48,192 nt of DNA, from assembly GCA_026001225.1 (NCBI GenBank), contig BNZQ01000011.1, forward strand, positions 1 through 48,192, read 5' to 3'. This document shows positions 31,369 to 39,427 of the stretch, in pieces. Each line of letters starts with the position of its first letter. Positions within the stretch are counted from its first letter, which is position 1. Position numbers and translations under genes: made by a program. The DNA is from Clostridia bacterium (GTDB taxonomy: Bacteria > Bacillota > Clostridia > Christensenellales > DUVY01). The notes beneath the pieces were generated by a model, which was given only the letters and a program-made list of their open reading frames with translations, had not been told where the DNA came from and searched no databases.

Positions 31369-31395
31369 CGGGGGCGCTTTAAACCCCCGTTTTTT
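31369..31395 (+). terminator. Terminator of truA
   Basis: CGGGGG (31369-31374) pairs with CCCCCG (31384-31389), then TTTTTT. A 14-nt palindrome GACAAAATTTTGTC lies just upstream (31353-31366). Confidence 0.8.
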
Positions 31396-31397
31396 AT

Positions 31398-31426
31398 TTG
31401 ACAAGAACCGCTTTATATATTAGAAT
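31398..31426 (+). promoter_or_regulatory. Promoter of rplM-rpsI
   Basis: TTGACA (31398-31403), 17-bp spacer, TAGAAT (31421-31426). It overlaps the end of the truA terminator T-run. Confidence 0.85.
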
Positions 31427-31432
31427 AAGGGA

Positions 31433-31514
31433 ACATTTGAAATAACGGCAAATATACGGTGTGTTCGCTTGCTTGTAGCTTTGCCGCTCTTTCGGGAAAC
31501 ATTGCGACTTGAGG
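31433..31514 (+). promoter_or_regulatory. rplM leader, possible L13 autoregulatory RNA
   Basis: The leader of about 90 nt contains pairing such as GTGTTCGC and GCTTGCTTG...CTTTGCCGCTCTTTCGGGAAACATTG segments. Bacillota rplM leaders often hold an L13-binding structure, so this is a reasonable candidate by position. I cannot confirm the consensus by eye. Confidence 0.35.
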
Positions 31515-31525
31515 AGTAATATAGA

Positions 31526-31966
31526 ATGAGTACCTACATGGCTAACGCCCAAAATCTCAAAAAGGAATGGTTTGTCGTGGACGTGGCGGGAATGCCCGCC
31601 GGACGCGCGGCAAGTCAGGTCGCGGCTATCCTGCGCGGTAAGCACAAGCCGACCTATACCCCGCATATGGATTCGGGGGATTTTGTGATCGTGCTGAATT
31701 CCGACCGATTGGTTTTTACGGGCAAGAAGCTGGAAAACAAATATTTGCGGCATCATACCTTGCATCCGGGCGGTTTGAAGGAAGTCCAACTGAAAAAAGA
31801 GATGGCCGAGCATTCCGACAGGGTGTTTATCAAGGCTGTGAAGGGTATGCTGCCCAAAAACGCGCTCGGACACAACATGATCAAAAAGATGCACGTGTAC
31901 AAGGGCGACAAGCACGAGCATATCGCCCAACAACCGAAGGTGTATGAATTGGTTAAAAGGTATTAA
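31526..31966 (+). CDS. rplM: 50S ribosomal protein L13
   Basis: 146-aa L13. Signatures: WFVVDVAGMPAGRAASQVA, LRGKHKPTYTPHMDSGDFV, HTLHPGGLKEV, and AVKGMLPKNALG. SD GAGGAG lies 8 nt before the ATG. It is paired with rpsI as usual, but the spacer of 246 bp is unusually long. Confidence 0.98.
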   Translation: MSTYMANAQNLKKEWFVVDVAGMPAGRAASQVAAILRGKHKPTYTPHMDSGDFVIVLNSDRLVFTGKKLENKYLRHHTLHPGGLKEVQLKKEMAEHSDRVFIKAVKGMLPKNALGHNMIKKMHVYKGDKHEHIAQQPKVYELVKRY

Positions 31967-32212
31967 ATGAAGTGAAAAATGAAAGCCGAAAAGTAAAAAT
32001 TTCGGTTGGGATTCTTTACTTCGTTCAGAATGACACCTTGGGCGAATATCTTATTAAATAGCAAAGGTTTGAAAAGGGCGCGAGAAAAACTTTTTGCATA
32101 CAACCGAGGAGCCGAGGGTCGCGGGCAAATGCAGTTTGCGCATGACCGAGGCGACGATGGTTGGAATCGCAGATTCAAAGTTTTTTCCGCGTAAAATAAA
32201 AAAGGATAAAGT
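31967..32212. other. Expanded rplM-rpsI spacer filled with repeats
   Basis: Holds a GATTCTTTACTTCGTTCAGAATGAC repeat (about 32007-32033) and a split H1 copy. The H1 left half is 32061-32100 and the right half 32176-32191, separated by about 76 bp. The insert contains the GACCGAGGCGACGATGG string. Confidence 0.65.
32061..32191. repeat. H1 hairpin repeat, copy 8 (interrupted)
   Basis: CGCGAGAAAAACTTTTT on the left and CAAAGTTTTTTCCGCG on the right would form the H1 stem if the sequence between were removed. Confidence 0.55.
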
Positions 32213-32629
32213 ATGGCGACGAAGGTCAAAGCAGTCAAAAAGGTTCAGTATTTCGGCACGGGCCGCCGCAAAAAGGCGATCGCCCGCGTGCGCTTGCTGC
32301 CCGGCGGCAACGGCGCGATCACGATCAACAGCCGCACGATCGACGAGTATTTCGGGCTGGAAACGATGAAGCTGATCGTTCGTCAGCCGCTTGTGCTGAC
32401 GCAGTCGGGCGACAAGTTTGATATCGTGGTCAACGTGTGCGGCGGAGGCTTTACCGGCCAGGCCGGCGCGATCCGCCACGGCATCGCCCGCGCGCTGGTC
32501 AAGGCCGACGCCGAATACAAAGCCGCTTTGAAGAAAGCGGGCTTTTTGACCCGTGACCCGCGCATGAAAGAGCGCAAGAAGTACGGCTTGAAGAAGGCCC
32601 GCCGCGCGCCGCAATTTTCCAAGAGATAA
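32213..32629 (+). CDS. rpsI: 30S ribosomal protein S9
   Basis: 138-aa S9: [47 protein letters not shown], and the basic C-terminal tail [17 protein letters not shown] that reaches the P-site tRNA. SD AAAAGGA lies 7 nt before the ATG. Confidence 0.98.
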   Translation: MATKVKAVKKVQYFGTGRRKKAIARVRLLPGGNGAITINSRTIDEYFGLETMKLIVRQPLVLTQSGDKFDIVVNVCGGGFTGQAGAIRHGIARALVKADAEYKAALKKAGFLTRDPRMKERKKYGLKKARRAPQFSKR

Positions 32630-32632
32630 GGA

Positions 32633-32699
32633 AACCGCATATATCGCCGGATACGGGCTGCGCTTGGTAAGTCAGCTCGGTCATGGCGGTTTCTTGCTT
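32633..32699 (+). terminator. Long hairpin after rpsI
   Basis: GAAACCGC (32633-32640) pairs with GCGGTTTC (32686-32693), followed by TTGCTTT. The internal CGGGCTGCG...CAGCTCGGTCA string is shared with the ecfT-truA hairpin. Probable terminator of the rplM-rpsI operon. Confidence 0.55.
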
Positions 32700-32821
32700 T
32701 GCGGCGGACGGGACAAAGGCGGCGCGTCCTACGGATTACAATCATTTTCGAAGCGTTACAAGATAATGATGCCTATTCGTCGAGTCGCGGGACAGATGAG
32801 GATTCTAAATAATATAGATAA

Positions 32822-32878
32822 GAATTTTTGAAAGGGGCGCGGGGGAAACTTTTTATAAAAAGTTTCCCCCGCGGAATT
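32822..32878. repeat. H1 hairpin repeat, copy 9
   Basis: Perfect 17-bp stem: 32838-32854 with 32857-32873 (CGCGGGGGAAAC / GTTTCCCCCGCG). Left outer arm TTTTTGAAAGGGG. It ends 11 bp before the trxB start. Confidence 0.85.
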
Positions 32879-32888
32879 TTACAAAGAG

Positions 32889-33803
32889 TTGAACGATCTT
32901 TATGACATCCTCATCTGCGGCGGCGGGCCGGCGGGATTGACCGCCGGAATTTATTGCGCGCGCGGGGGTATGCGGGCGGCGGTATTGGAGCGCATGAGTA
33001 TCGGCGGACAGGCCGCGTTGCCCGAGAATATCGAGAATTATCCGGGATACGGGCATATCGGGGGATATGAACTGACCGACAAAATGCGCGCGCAGGCCGA
33101 GGCCTTGGGCGCGGAAATTCTGTACGACGAGGCGGTTTCCTTTTCGTTAAAATCCAAAATCAAAAAGCTCAAAACGGCGGCGGGGAAGGAATATGCCGCG
33201 CGCGCCGTCATTTTGGCCTTGGGCGCGGGCGCAAGGCCTTTGGGCGCGCCGGGCGAAGCGGAGTTTGCCGGGCGGGGCGTCAGCTATTGCGCGACCTGCG
33301 ACGGCGCGTTCTTTCGGGAGAAAGTGGCTTGCGTGGCGGGCGGCGGAAACACGGCCGCCGAGGACGCGCTGTACCTGGCGCGGTTTACCAAAAAAGTGTA
33401 CTTAATTCATCGGCGCGACGCTTTGCGGGCGGACGCCGCCAACGTCAAAAAAATATCGGCAGAGCCCAAAATCGAAGTTTTATGGAATACCGTCGTGACC
33501 GAAATCGCGGGCGGGAACGCCGTCGAGCGTTTGAAATTGAAAAATACGGTCACGGGCGCGGTTTCCGCGCTTGCAACCGACGCGCTGTTCGTGGCCGTGG
33601 GGCAAACGCCCAACACCGCCGTTTTAAACGGGACGGGCGTCAAGTTGAACGAAAGCGGCTATATATGCGTCAATGAACATATGCGCACGAATATTAAACG
33701 CGTTTACGCGGCGGGGGATTGCACAAATGCGCATTTGAAGCAGATCGTCACGGCCTGTGCAAACGGCGCGGTCGCGGCGAGCACGGCGATACAGGAGTTA
33801 TAG
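32889..33803 (+). CDS. trxB: Thioredoxin reductase
   Basis: 304-aa FAD- and NAD(P)H-dependent disulfide reductase. FAD motif CGGGPAGLTAGIY at the N-terminus, redox-active CATC (Cys134, Cys137) followed by DGAFF, NADPH motif AGGGNTAAEDALY, and C-terminal YAAGDCT plus QIVTACANGAVAA. The start is TTG; there is no in-frame ATG before the FAD motif. Only a weak AAAGAG SD is seen, the H1 hairpin lying just upstream. The key Rossmann helix residues read RRDALRA, close to the NADPH-type HRR pattern. Confidence 0.95.
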   Translation: MNDLYDILICGGGPAGLTAGIYCARGGMRAAVLERMSIGGQAALPENIENYPGYGHIGGYELTDKMRAQAEALGAEILYDEAVSFSLKSKIKKLKTAAGKEYAARAVILALGAGARPLGAPGEAEFAGRGVSYCATCDGAFFREKVACVAGGGNTAAEDALYLARFTKKVYLIHRRDALRADAANVKKISAEPKIEVLWNTVVTEIAGGNAVERLKLKNTVTGAVSALATDALFVAVGQTPNTAVLNGTGVKLNESGYICVNEHMRTNIKRVYAAGDCTNAHLKQIVTACANGAVAASTAIQEL

Positions 33804-33814
33804 TTTTAGGGAAG

Positions 33815-33889
33815 TTTGCGAGAGAAACTTTTTGACAAAAAAGGTTCTCTCGCAAAAGTAAGAAAAGGTTTTTTCTCGCAAATTTTTAT
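33815..33889. repeat. H1 hairpin repeat, copy 10 (variant stem)
   Basis: TTTGCGAGAGAA (33815-33826) pairs with TTCTCTCGCAAA (33845-33856). The GAGAG/CTCTC core replaces the GGGGG/CCCCC of other copies on both arms. A second partial arm (GAAAAGGTTTTTTCTCGCA) follows at 33863-33881. Confidence 0.8.
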
Positions 33890-33929
33890 AAAAAGCACCT
33901 CATGTTGATTCCCCGAATACACTAATACC

Positions 33930-35249
33930 ATGAAAAAACTATTCGGGACGGACGGCGTTCGCGGCGTGGCGAACGCGTCTTTGACGTGCGAAACCGCGTG
34001 CGAACTGGGGAAAGCGCTCGGCGTGTACCTTTTGACCCGGGGATTTCTGAAACCGACCGTCTTTTTGGCAAGGGACACCCGCGTGTCCGGCGCGGCGCTT
34101 GCCGCCGCTTTGAGCGCGGGGCTCTTAAGCGCGGGCACGGACGTGCTGGACGCCGGAGTTTTGCCCACACCCGCCGCCGCGTATCTTGTGCCGTACTACG
34201 CCGCGCACGCCGCCGCCGTGATCAGCGCGTCTCACAACCCGCCCGAATACAACGGGATCAAGCTGTTGGACAGCGCGGGAAAGAAATTTTCCGATACCGA
34301 CGAGGAACGGATCGAGGTTCTGATGAGCGAGCGGTCGCGCTTGCTCACCCGCGAGTTCGGGCGGCCGTACAACTTTTCCGACGCGGCGATCCCCTATTGC
34401 GAGTACATAGCCCACTGCGCCCCTTACAGATTGGACGGCATGAGGATTGTTTTGGATTGCGGCTGGGGCGCGGCGTACGCGGTCGCCCCCCGCGTTTTTA
34501 AGGAGCTCGGGGCCGAGGTCACGGCGATCAACGCGAAAGACAACGGAAGCCTGATCAATTCGGGCTGCGGCGCGGCCTGTCCCGAGGCCGTCGGACGGTA
34601 TTCTCTGGAGCTCGCGCCCTTGGGCTTTGCGTTCGACGGCGACGCCGACCGCTGCATCGCCGCCGAGAACGGAAAGCTTTACGACGGGGATAAGCTGTTA
34701 TATATCCACGCGGAGGAAATGAAACGGCGCGGCGCGCTGAAAGGCGGCGCGGTCGCGGGCACGGTCATGAGCAATCTCGGCCTCGAAAAGGCGTTGGCCA
34801 AATCCAAAATCGAGTTGCGCCGCGCCGACGTGGGCGACAAGTATGTTTTGGAAATCATGGAGAAGGAAGGCTTGAATTTGGGCGGCGAATCCTCCGGCCA
34901 TATCATCTTTCGGAACGAGGCGTCGACCGGCGACGGCACGCTGACGGCCGTCAAAACCGCGTGCCTTGTGAAAAAAAGCGGAAAAAGTTTGGCCGACCTC
35001 TGCGCTTCGCTTGTCGAATACCCGATAAAAATGTATAATATAGAATGGGACGAGAGAGATCCCCTGCAAGTCCCCGCGATTGCCGCCGCTTACGAGGCCG
35101 GAAAACGAACGCTCGGCGACGCGGGCAGGATCGTTTTACGGCGCAGCGGCACCGAACCGAAATTGCGGATCATGGCGCAGGGCGCGGACGCGCTCGCGGT
35201 CGCGGAGGTTGCGATGTCGATCAAAGACGCGGCGGAACGAATTAAATGA
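33930..35249 (+). CDS. glmM: Phosphoglucosamine mutase
   Basis: 439-aa alpha-phosphohexomutase converting glucosamine-6-P to glucosamine-1-P for UDP-GlcNAc. N-terminal MKKLFGTDGVRGVAN, active-site phosphoserine in SASHNPPEYNG (Ser101), Mg site FDGDADRCIA, sugar loop GGESSGHI, and C-terminal RRSGTEPKLR. It is directly followed by glmS, so the two pathway enzymes are linked. A TACACT at 33918-33923 is 6 nt before the ATG without a clear -35 or SD. Confidence 0.97.
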   Translation: MKKLFGTDGVRGVANASLTCETACELGKALGVYLLTRGFLKPTVFLARDTRVSGAALAAALSAGLLSAGTDVLDAGVLPTPAAAYLVPYYAAHAAAVISASHNPPEYNGIKLLDSAGKKFSDTDEERIEVLMSERSRLLTREFGRPYNFSDAAIPYCEYIAHCAPYRLDGMRIVLDCGWGAAYAVAPRVFKELGAEVTAINAKDNGSLINSGCGAACPEAVGRYSLELAPLGFAFDGDADRCIAAENGKLYDGDKLLYIHAEEMKRRGALKGGAVAGTVMSNLGLEKALAKSKIELRRADVGDKYVLEIMEKEGLNLGGESSGHIIFRNEASTGDGTLTAVKTACLVKKSGKSLADLCASLVEYPIKMYNIEWDERDPLQVPAIAAAYEAGKRTLGDAGRIVLRRSGTEPKLRIMAQGADALAVAEVAMSIKDAAERIK

Positions 35250-35255
35250 AACTGA

Positions 35256-35330
35256 AATTTTTTGAATGGGGCGCGGGGAAAACTTTTTTATAAAAAAGTT
35301 TTCCCCGCAAACCCCTTTCCAAAAACTTTC
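35256..35330. repeat. H1 hairpin repeat, copy 11
   Basis: Perfect 17-bp stem 35273-35289 with 35292-35308 (GCGGGGAAAAC / GTTTTCCCCGC). Outer arms TTTTTTGAATGGGG and CCCCTTTCCAAAAA are both present. It fills the glmM-glmS spacer. Confidence 0.85.
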
Positions 35331-35356
35331 GTAATATAAAAGGAAACAGTATTTTT

Positions 35357-37174
35357 ATGTGCGGTATCATCGGGTATACAGGTTCTCAAGATTCGGTTCC
35401 CATATTGTTGCGCGGGCTCACCGCCCTCGAGTACCGCGGATACGATTCCGCGGGCTTGGCCGTCCTGAACGAATACGGCCAAATCGATCTCGTCAAGAAA
35501 AAAGGCCGGATCGCCGAACTCCAAAAAGCGCTGACGGACATATGCGTGTCCGGGCATACGGGGATCGCGCATACGCGGTGGGCGACGCACGGACAGCCCT
35601 CCGACGTCAATTCACATCCGCATATGGACATATCGAACAGATTCGCGATTGTGCATAACGGCATCATTGAAAATTATCTCATGCTCAAACAAGCATTGAT
35701 GAACGAGGGCGTTCTGTTCCGCTCGCAGACCGACACTGAGGTCATCGTCCATTTAATCGCGAAATTCTACATGGGCGATCTGAAAGCGGCGGTGCGCGCG
35801 GCGTTGAAACAGCTAAAGGGAAGCTTTGCTCTGCTCGTGCTGTGCGCGGACAATCCTTCCTCGATCGTTTGCGCCGCCAAGGACAATCCGCTGATCATCG
35901 GCGAGGGGGAGGGCGAGAACTTTATCGCCAGCGACATTCCCGCCTTGCTCGAGCACACTAAAAAAATCTATCGGCTGGCCGATGCGGAAACCGCCGAGGT
36001 CACGCCCGACGGGATCGAGATCTTCGGCGCGGACGGGCAAAGAATTCAAAAGGCCGCCCAGCTGGTCGATTGGGACGTCAACGCCGCGAAGCTGGAAGGC
36101 AATGAGAGCTTCATGCTCAAAGAGATACGCGAAATCCCCGCCGCCCTCGCCAACACGCTGGCGCGGTATACGGGGAAAAGCAACCCCCTTTTAACAATCG
36201 ATAAAAAGGCATTTCAAAATATAGACAAAATTGTGATCGTCGCCTGCGGCACCGCCTATCACGCGGGGCTCGTCGGCAAGTACGCGATCGAAAAACTTGT
36301 CCGTTTGCCCGTCCAAGTGGAGATCGCCAGCGAGTTCCGGTACGGCAATCCGATCGTAGACGCGAGGACGCTGTGCGTCGCGATCAGTCAAAGCGGCGAA
36401 ACCGCCGACACGATCGCCGCCGTCAAGGAAGCCAAGGCGCGCGGCTGCGTCACGCTGGCGGTCGCCAACGTCGTGGGCAGCTCGATCACCTATGCGGCCG
36501 ATTATTCGATTCCCACGCTCGCGGGGCCGGAAATCGCGGTCGCCAGCACCAAGGCCTATAACAGTCAGCTTATGGCGCTGTATTGCTTGTGCGCCCATAT
36601 CGCCAAGGTTCGGGGAACGTTGGACAAAACGGCTTTGCGGGCCTTTTACGCGGGATTGAAAAGATTGCCCGCTTTGGCCAAAAAATTGACCGAGGGCGAC
36701 GGGGGCCTGATCAAACTGGCCGCGAGCTTAAAGAATGAGCACAGTATCTTCTTCTTGGGGCGCGGACTGGATTATTATGTCGCGATGGAGAGCAGCTTGA
36801 AGCTGAAGGAGATTTCCTATATCCATTGCGAGGCCTACGCGGCGGGCGAGCTGAAGCACGGCACGCTGGCTCTCGTCGAGGAGGGGACGGCGGTGATCGT
36901 CCTGTTGACCGAGCGCGCGATCGCGGAAAAGACGCTGAACGCGGTCAGCGAGGTCAAAGCGCGCAGAGCCCGCGTGATCGCGGTCGCGCCCAAAGCCTTG
37001 GATTTGACGGGCGCGCCGATCGACAAAATCGTGCGTATTCCCGACTGCCCCGACCTTTTCGCGCCCGTGTTGAGCATTATCCCCTGTCAAAAGTTGGCCT
37101 ATTACACGGCGCGCGCGCGCGGCTTCGACGCCGACAAGCCGCGGAATCTTGCTAAAAGCGTGACGGTGGAATGA
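35357..37174 (+). CDS. glmS: Glutamine-fructose-6-phosphate aminotransferase
   Basis: 605-aa enzyme making glucosamine-6-P from fructose-6-P and glutamine. It has an N-terminal glutaminase domain with nucleophile Cys2 (MCGIIGYTG), HTRWATHGQPS and HNGIIENY. Two SIS domains follow (VACGTAYHAGLVGKY; ISQSGETADTIAA; FFLGRGLDYYVAMESSLKLKEISY), and the C-terminus is KSVTVE. SD-like AAAAGGAAA lies 12 nt before the ATG. No glmS ribozyme fits in the 107-bp upstream spacer. Confidence 0.98.
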   Translation: MCGIIGYTGSQDSVPILLRGLTALEYRGYDSAGLAVLNEYGQIDLVKKKGRIAELQKALTDICVSGHTGIAHTRWATHGQPSDVNSHPHMDISNRFAIVHNGIIENYLMLKQALMNEGVLFRSQTDTEVIVHLIAKFYMGDLKAAVRAALKQLKGSFALLVLCADNPSSIVCAAKDNPLIIGEGEGENFIASDIPALLEHTKKIYRLADAETAEVTPDGIEIFGADGQRIQKAAQLVDWDVNAAKLEGNESFMLKEIREIPAALANTLARYTGKSNPLLTIDKKAFQNIDKIVIVACGTAYHAGLVGKYAIEKLVRLPVQVEIASEFRYGNPIVDARTLCVAISQSGETADTIAAVKEAKARGCVTLAVANVVGSSITYAADYSIPTLAGPEIAVASTKAYNSQLMALYCLCAHIAKVRGTLDKTALRAFYAGLKRLPALAKKLTEGDGGLIKLAASLKNEHSIFFLGRGLDYYVAMESSLKLKEISYIHCEAYAAGELKHGTLALVEEGTAVIVLLTERAIAEKTLNAVSEVKARRARVIAVAPKALDLTGAPIDKIVRIPDCPDLFAPVLSIIPCQKLAYYTARARGFDADKPRNLAKSVTVE

Positions 37175-37207
37175 TTTGGAATGTATTTCATATGGGAGGA
37201 CAAGAGT

Positions 37208-37525
37208 ATGACCGTAAGCAAGGCGTTTGAAACGTTCGTAAAGGAAGCACCCGCACAACAGGCGGCGTGGATGGAAGCCGTGCAAAAGCTGGACAAGGCG
37301 TCCGCGTTGGATAAAAAAACCGAGGAGATCGCTTATCTCGCCGTACTGGCGGCGGTGCGGTTGGAGAGCGGTTTGCCGTTTCATGTGCAGACGGCCAAAG
37401 CGCACGGCGCGACACGGGAAGAAATTATCAGCGCCATACTCGTGGGGTTGCCCGCCGTCGGGAACGTCGTGATCCAATCATTGCCCGTCGCGTTAGAGGC
37501 GTTTGACAAGGGAGAATCTATATAA
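37208..37525 (+). CDS. Carboxymuconolactone decarboxylase-like protein lacking CxxC
   Basis: 105-aa all-helical protein of the CMD/AhpD-like family: EIAYLAVLAAVRLESGLPFHVQTAKAHGATREE matches the family core. AhpD-type members have CxxC before the conserved His in this core. Here the equivalent positions read ESGLPFH, so the peroxidase or disulfide activity of AhpD is unlikely. SD GGGAGG lies 8 nt before the ATG at 37208, which decides the start over an upstream ATG. It follows glmS by 33 bp. Confidence 0.8.
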   Translation: MTVSKAFETFVKEAPAQQAAWMEAVQKLDKASALDKKTEEIAYLAVLAAVRLESGLPFHVQTAKAHGATREEIISAILVGLPAVGNVVIQSLPVALEAFDKGESI

Positions 37526-37544
37526 ATACAGGGAAATCAGATTT

Positions 37545-37847
37545 ATGAATTTTTTTGAAAGTGTATACGAAGCTGTGAAAGCGATACCCGCCGGGCGCGT
37601 GGCGAACTACGGGCTGATCGCGCGGATAGCCGGCAATCCGCGCATGGCGCGGCAGGTCGGCTGGGCGTTGCATGTCAATCCAGATCCGACGGCGATTCCC
37701 TGCCACCGCGTCGTCACGGTCGACGGCCGGTGCAGCCGGGCTTTCGCGTTCGGCGGCGAAAACACGCAGCGCGAGTTTCTCTTGAAAGAGGGCGTGGGCT
37801 TTACGGAAGACGGCCGCGTGGATATGAAAAAGTACGGTTTGACATAA
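37545..37847 (+). CDS. MGMT-family DNA alkyl-cysteine transferase domain protein
   Basis: 100-aa protein equal to the C-terminal DNA-binding and active-site domain of O6-alkylguanine methyltransferase. FESVYEAVKAIPAGRVANYG, the ARQVGWAL helix, and IPCHRVV with acceptor Cys53. It lacks the N-terminal domain of Ada/Ogt. Since the PCHR cysteine is retained (alkyltransferase-like proteins have Trp there) it may be active. The start at 37545 follows AGGGAAA. Closely spaced after the CMD-like gene. Confidence 0.88.
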   Translation: MNFFESVYEAVKAIPAGRVANYGLIARIAGNPRMARQVGWALHVNPDPTAIPCHRVVTVDGRCSRAFAFGGENTQREFLLKEGVGFTEDGRVDMKKYGLT

Positions 37848-37867
37848 GTATAAAGCATAAAGCTTAA

Positions 37868-37918
37868 AGATTTTTGAAAAGGTGCGGAAAAACTTTTTGC
37901 AAAAAGTTTTTCCGCGAA
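37868..37918. repeat. H1 hairpin repeat, copy 12
   Basis: Perfect 15-bp stem 37884-37898 with 37901-37915 (GCGGAAAAAC / GTTTTTCCGC). Left outer arm TTTTTGAAAAGG. It ends about 11 bp before the next start codon. Confidence 0.85.
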
Positions 37919-37928
37919 TAAAAAGAAA

Positions 37929-38903
37929 ATGAAAATGAAAACAAAAATCACATGGGGCGTCATGGGCGCGGCGAAAATCGCCGACAAGTTTTGCGAAGCG
38001 GTTGGAAACAACGGCGGCGCGGTCGGCTTTATCGCGTCGGCGGACAAGCTGCGCGCGCAAGCGTTTGCCGAAACGCACGGCGTACGGCGTTTCGGCGGCT
38101 ATGAGGAGCTTTTGGCCGACGGGGAAGTGAACGCGGTCTATATTTGCGGAACCAACGACGTGCATTGCGAACATGTTCTCAGGGCCTTAGACGCGGGCAA
38201 GCACGTATTGGTCGAGAAGCCCGCCGCCGTTACCGCGGCGCAATGGCGGCAAATGTCGGCTTTCGCGCGGCAAAAAGGCCTGTTCCTCATGGAGGCGATG
38301 TGGTCGCTGTTCCTGCCCTACGCGGCGGCGGTTCGGGACAGTCTAAAAAAGATAGGCCCGATCCGTACATTGGAATGCGATTTTTGCACGAGTCTCTCTA
38401 AAATCTCTCACAGCGGCGTATCGCGCGTTTACGCTTTGAAAAATTACGGCGGGGGCTTGCTCGATCTCGGCGTCTATACGGTTCATTTTTTGAATTTCGT
38501 GATGAACGGCGCGCCCGATTCCGTGACGGCGGCGGGGCGGCTGAACGATGAAAAAACGGACAGTCTTGTCGCGGCGGTCTTGCGATACGGCGATACGGTC
38601 GCCGTGACCCGTACCGCGATTGATTGCGCCGAGCCGCGCGGCATCGGGATTTACGGCGAATCCGGACAGATCGCCGCGTCCGCTTTTCCCGCTCCGTTCC
38701 AAATCACGGTCAAAACCGCGGAGCATGAGGAAACGATCGACGCCTCCTTTTCGGGCAACGGTTTTGAATATGAGATTCGGCATACGGAAGAATGCATCGC
38801 GAAAGGCTTGTCGGAGAGCCCCCTTCTGACGCACGCAGCCACCTTGAACGCTCTGCTCGTCTTGGAGCGCGCGATGGAACAGATCGGGTACGGGAAAGGA
38901 TAA
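37929..38903 (+). CDS. Gfo/Idh/MocA-family oxidoreductase
   Basis: 324-aa NAD(P)-dependent sugar or polyol dehydrogenase family member. The Rossmann start ITWGVMGAAKIADKF, then VYICGTNDVHCEHVLRALDAGKHVLVEKPAA (the EKP motif) and FLMEAMWSLFLP are diagnostic. The C-terminal domain contains NYGGGLLDLGVYTVHF, with the usual G-x-L-x-D-x-G-x-Y motif. Substrate unknown. ATGs at 37929 and 37935 are both possible; only a weak AAAAGAAA precedes them. Confidence 0.92.
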   Translation: MKMKTKITWGVMGAAKIADKFCEAVGNNGGAVGFIASADKLRAQAFAETHGVRRFGGYEELLADGEVNAVYICGTNDVHCEHVLRALDAGKHVLVEKPAAVTAAQWRQMSAFARQKGLFLMEAMWSLFLPYAAAVRDSLKKIGPIRTLECDFCTSLSKISHSGVSRVYALKNYGGGLLDLGVYTVHFLNFVMNGAPDSVTAAGRLNDEKTDSLVAAVLRYGDTVAVTRTAIDCAEPRGIGIYGESGQIAASAFPAPFQITVKTAEHEETIDASFSGNGFEYEIRHTEECIAKGLSESPLLTHAATLNALLVLERAMEQIGYGKG

Positions 38904-39053
38904 ATAGGGCGGCGGCATAACCTTAATAAGGTTGAGATTACCACGCATCGGCATAGGCATCGGCTCGTAATGACAGCAAGCTCGGCGCGTTTCCCCGTGT
39001 TCAGCCTTTCATGCGTAAACCCCAAAAGGCGCGAATTAGAACGAAAAAAATCC

Positions 39054-39082
39054 TTGCAAATTTTTCCGAAATAAGGTACAAT
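39054..39082 (+). promoter_or_regulatory. Promoter of tRNA-Ala
   Basis: TTGCAA (39054-39059), 17-bp spacer, TACAAT (39077-39082). The mature tRNA starts 34 nt past the box. Confidence 0.8.
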
Positions 39083-39115
39083 AGAAACGCCGGCGGGGAT
39101 ATCCGCAATCGGCAT

Positions 39116-39191
39116 GGGGAATTAGCTCAGTTGGTAGAGCACCGGCTTTGCAAGCCGGGGGTCACGGGTCCGAGTCCCGTATTCTCCACCA
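39116..39191 (+). tRNA. tRNA-Ala (UGC)
   Basis: 76 nt folding as a cloverleaf. Acceptor GGGGAAT pairs with ATTCTCC. D-arm GCTC...GAGC. Anticodon stem CCGGC/GCCGG around loop TTTGCAA, so the anticodon is UGC. T-arm CGGGTCCGAGTCCCG. The 3' CCA is encoded. Confidence 0.97.
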
Positions 39192-39195
39192 AAAT

Positions 39196-39256
39196 TCGGA
39201 CAACTTCCTTTAAGATTGCCCGTCAATGTCGGCCCGTTAAAAGAAAGTTGTCCGAC
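39196..39256. repeat. Inverted repeat just after tRNA-Ala
   Basis: TCGGACAACTTCCTTTAA and TTAAAAGAAAGTTGTCCGA pair over about 18 bp with one bulge. Without a T-run it is not a classical terminator; it may be a processing hairpin or a small mobile repeat next to a tRNA. The rest of the spacer to 39427 has only a diverged copy of the 51-bp repeat. Confidence 0.55.
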
Positions 39257-39427
39257 CAAAAAAGAAAAGGCAGTGTTTTATTTAAAGGTTGGAACGGCGA
39301 AGGGAGCTATATGTCATCTCCCCGCTCCGTTCGTTTGCGCTCACTTCGGTCGAAATGACAAACGTGCGTTTCCACCTTAAAATAGGACGTCGCCAAAGAA
39401 AACATTGAATTGCGGAGAGGATATAGC

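Noticed and set aside
35250..35356. glmS ribozyme upstream of glmS
   Set aside because: The spacer is only 107 bp, most of it an H1 hairpin; the ribozyme core needs more length and its conserved cleavage region is not seen.
37545..37847. Alkyltransferase-like (ATL) protein
   Set aside because: ATL proteins replace the active-site Cys with Trp; here PCHRV keeps the Cys.
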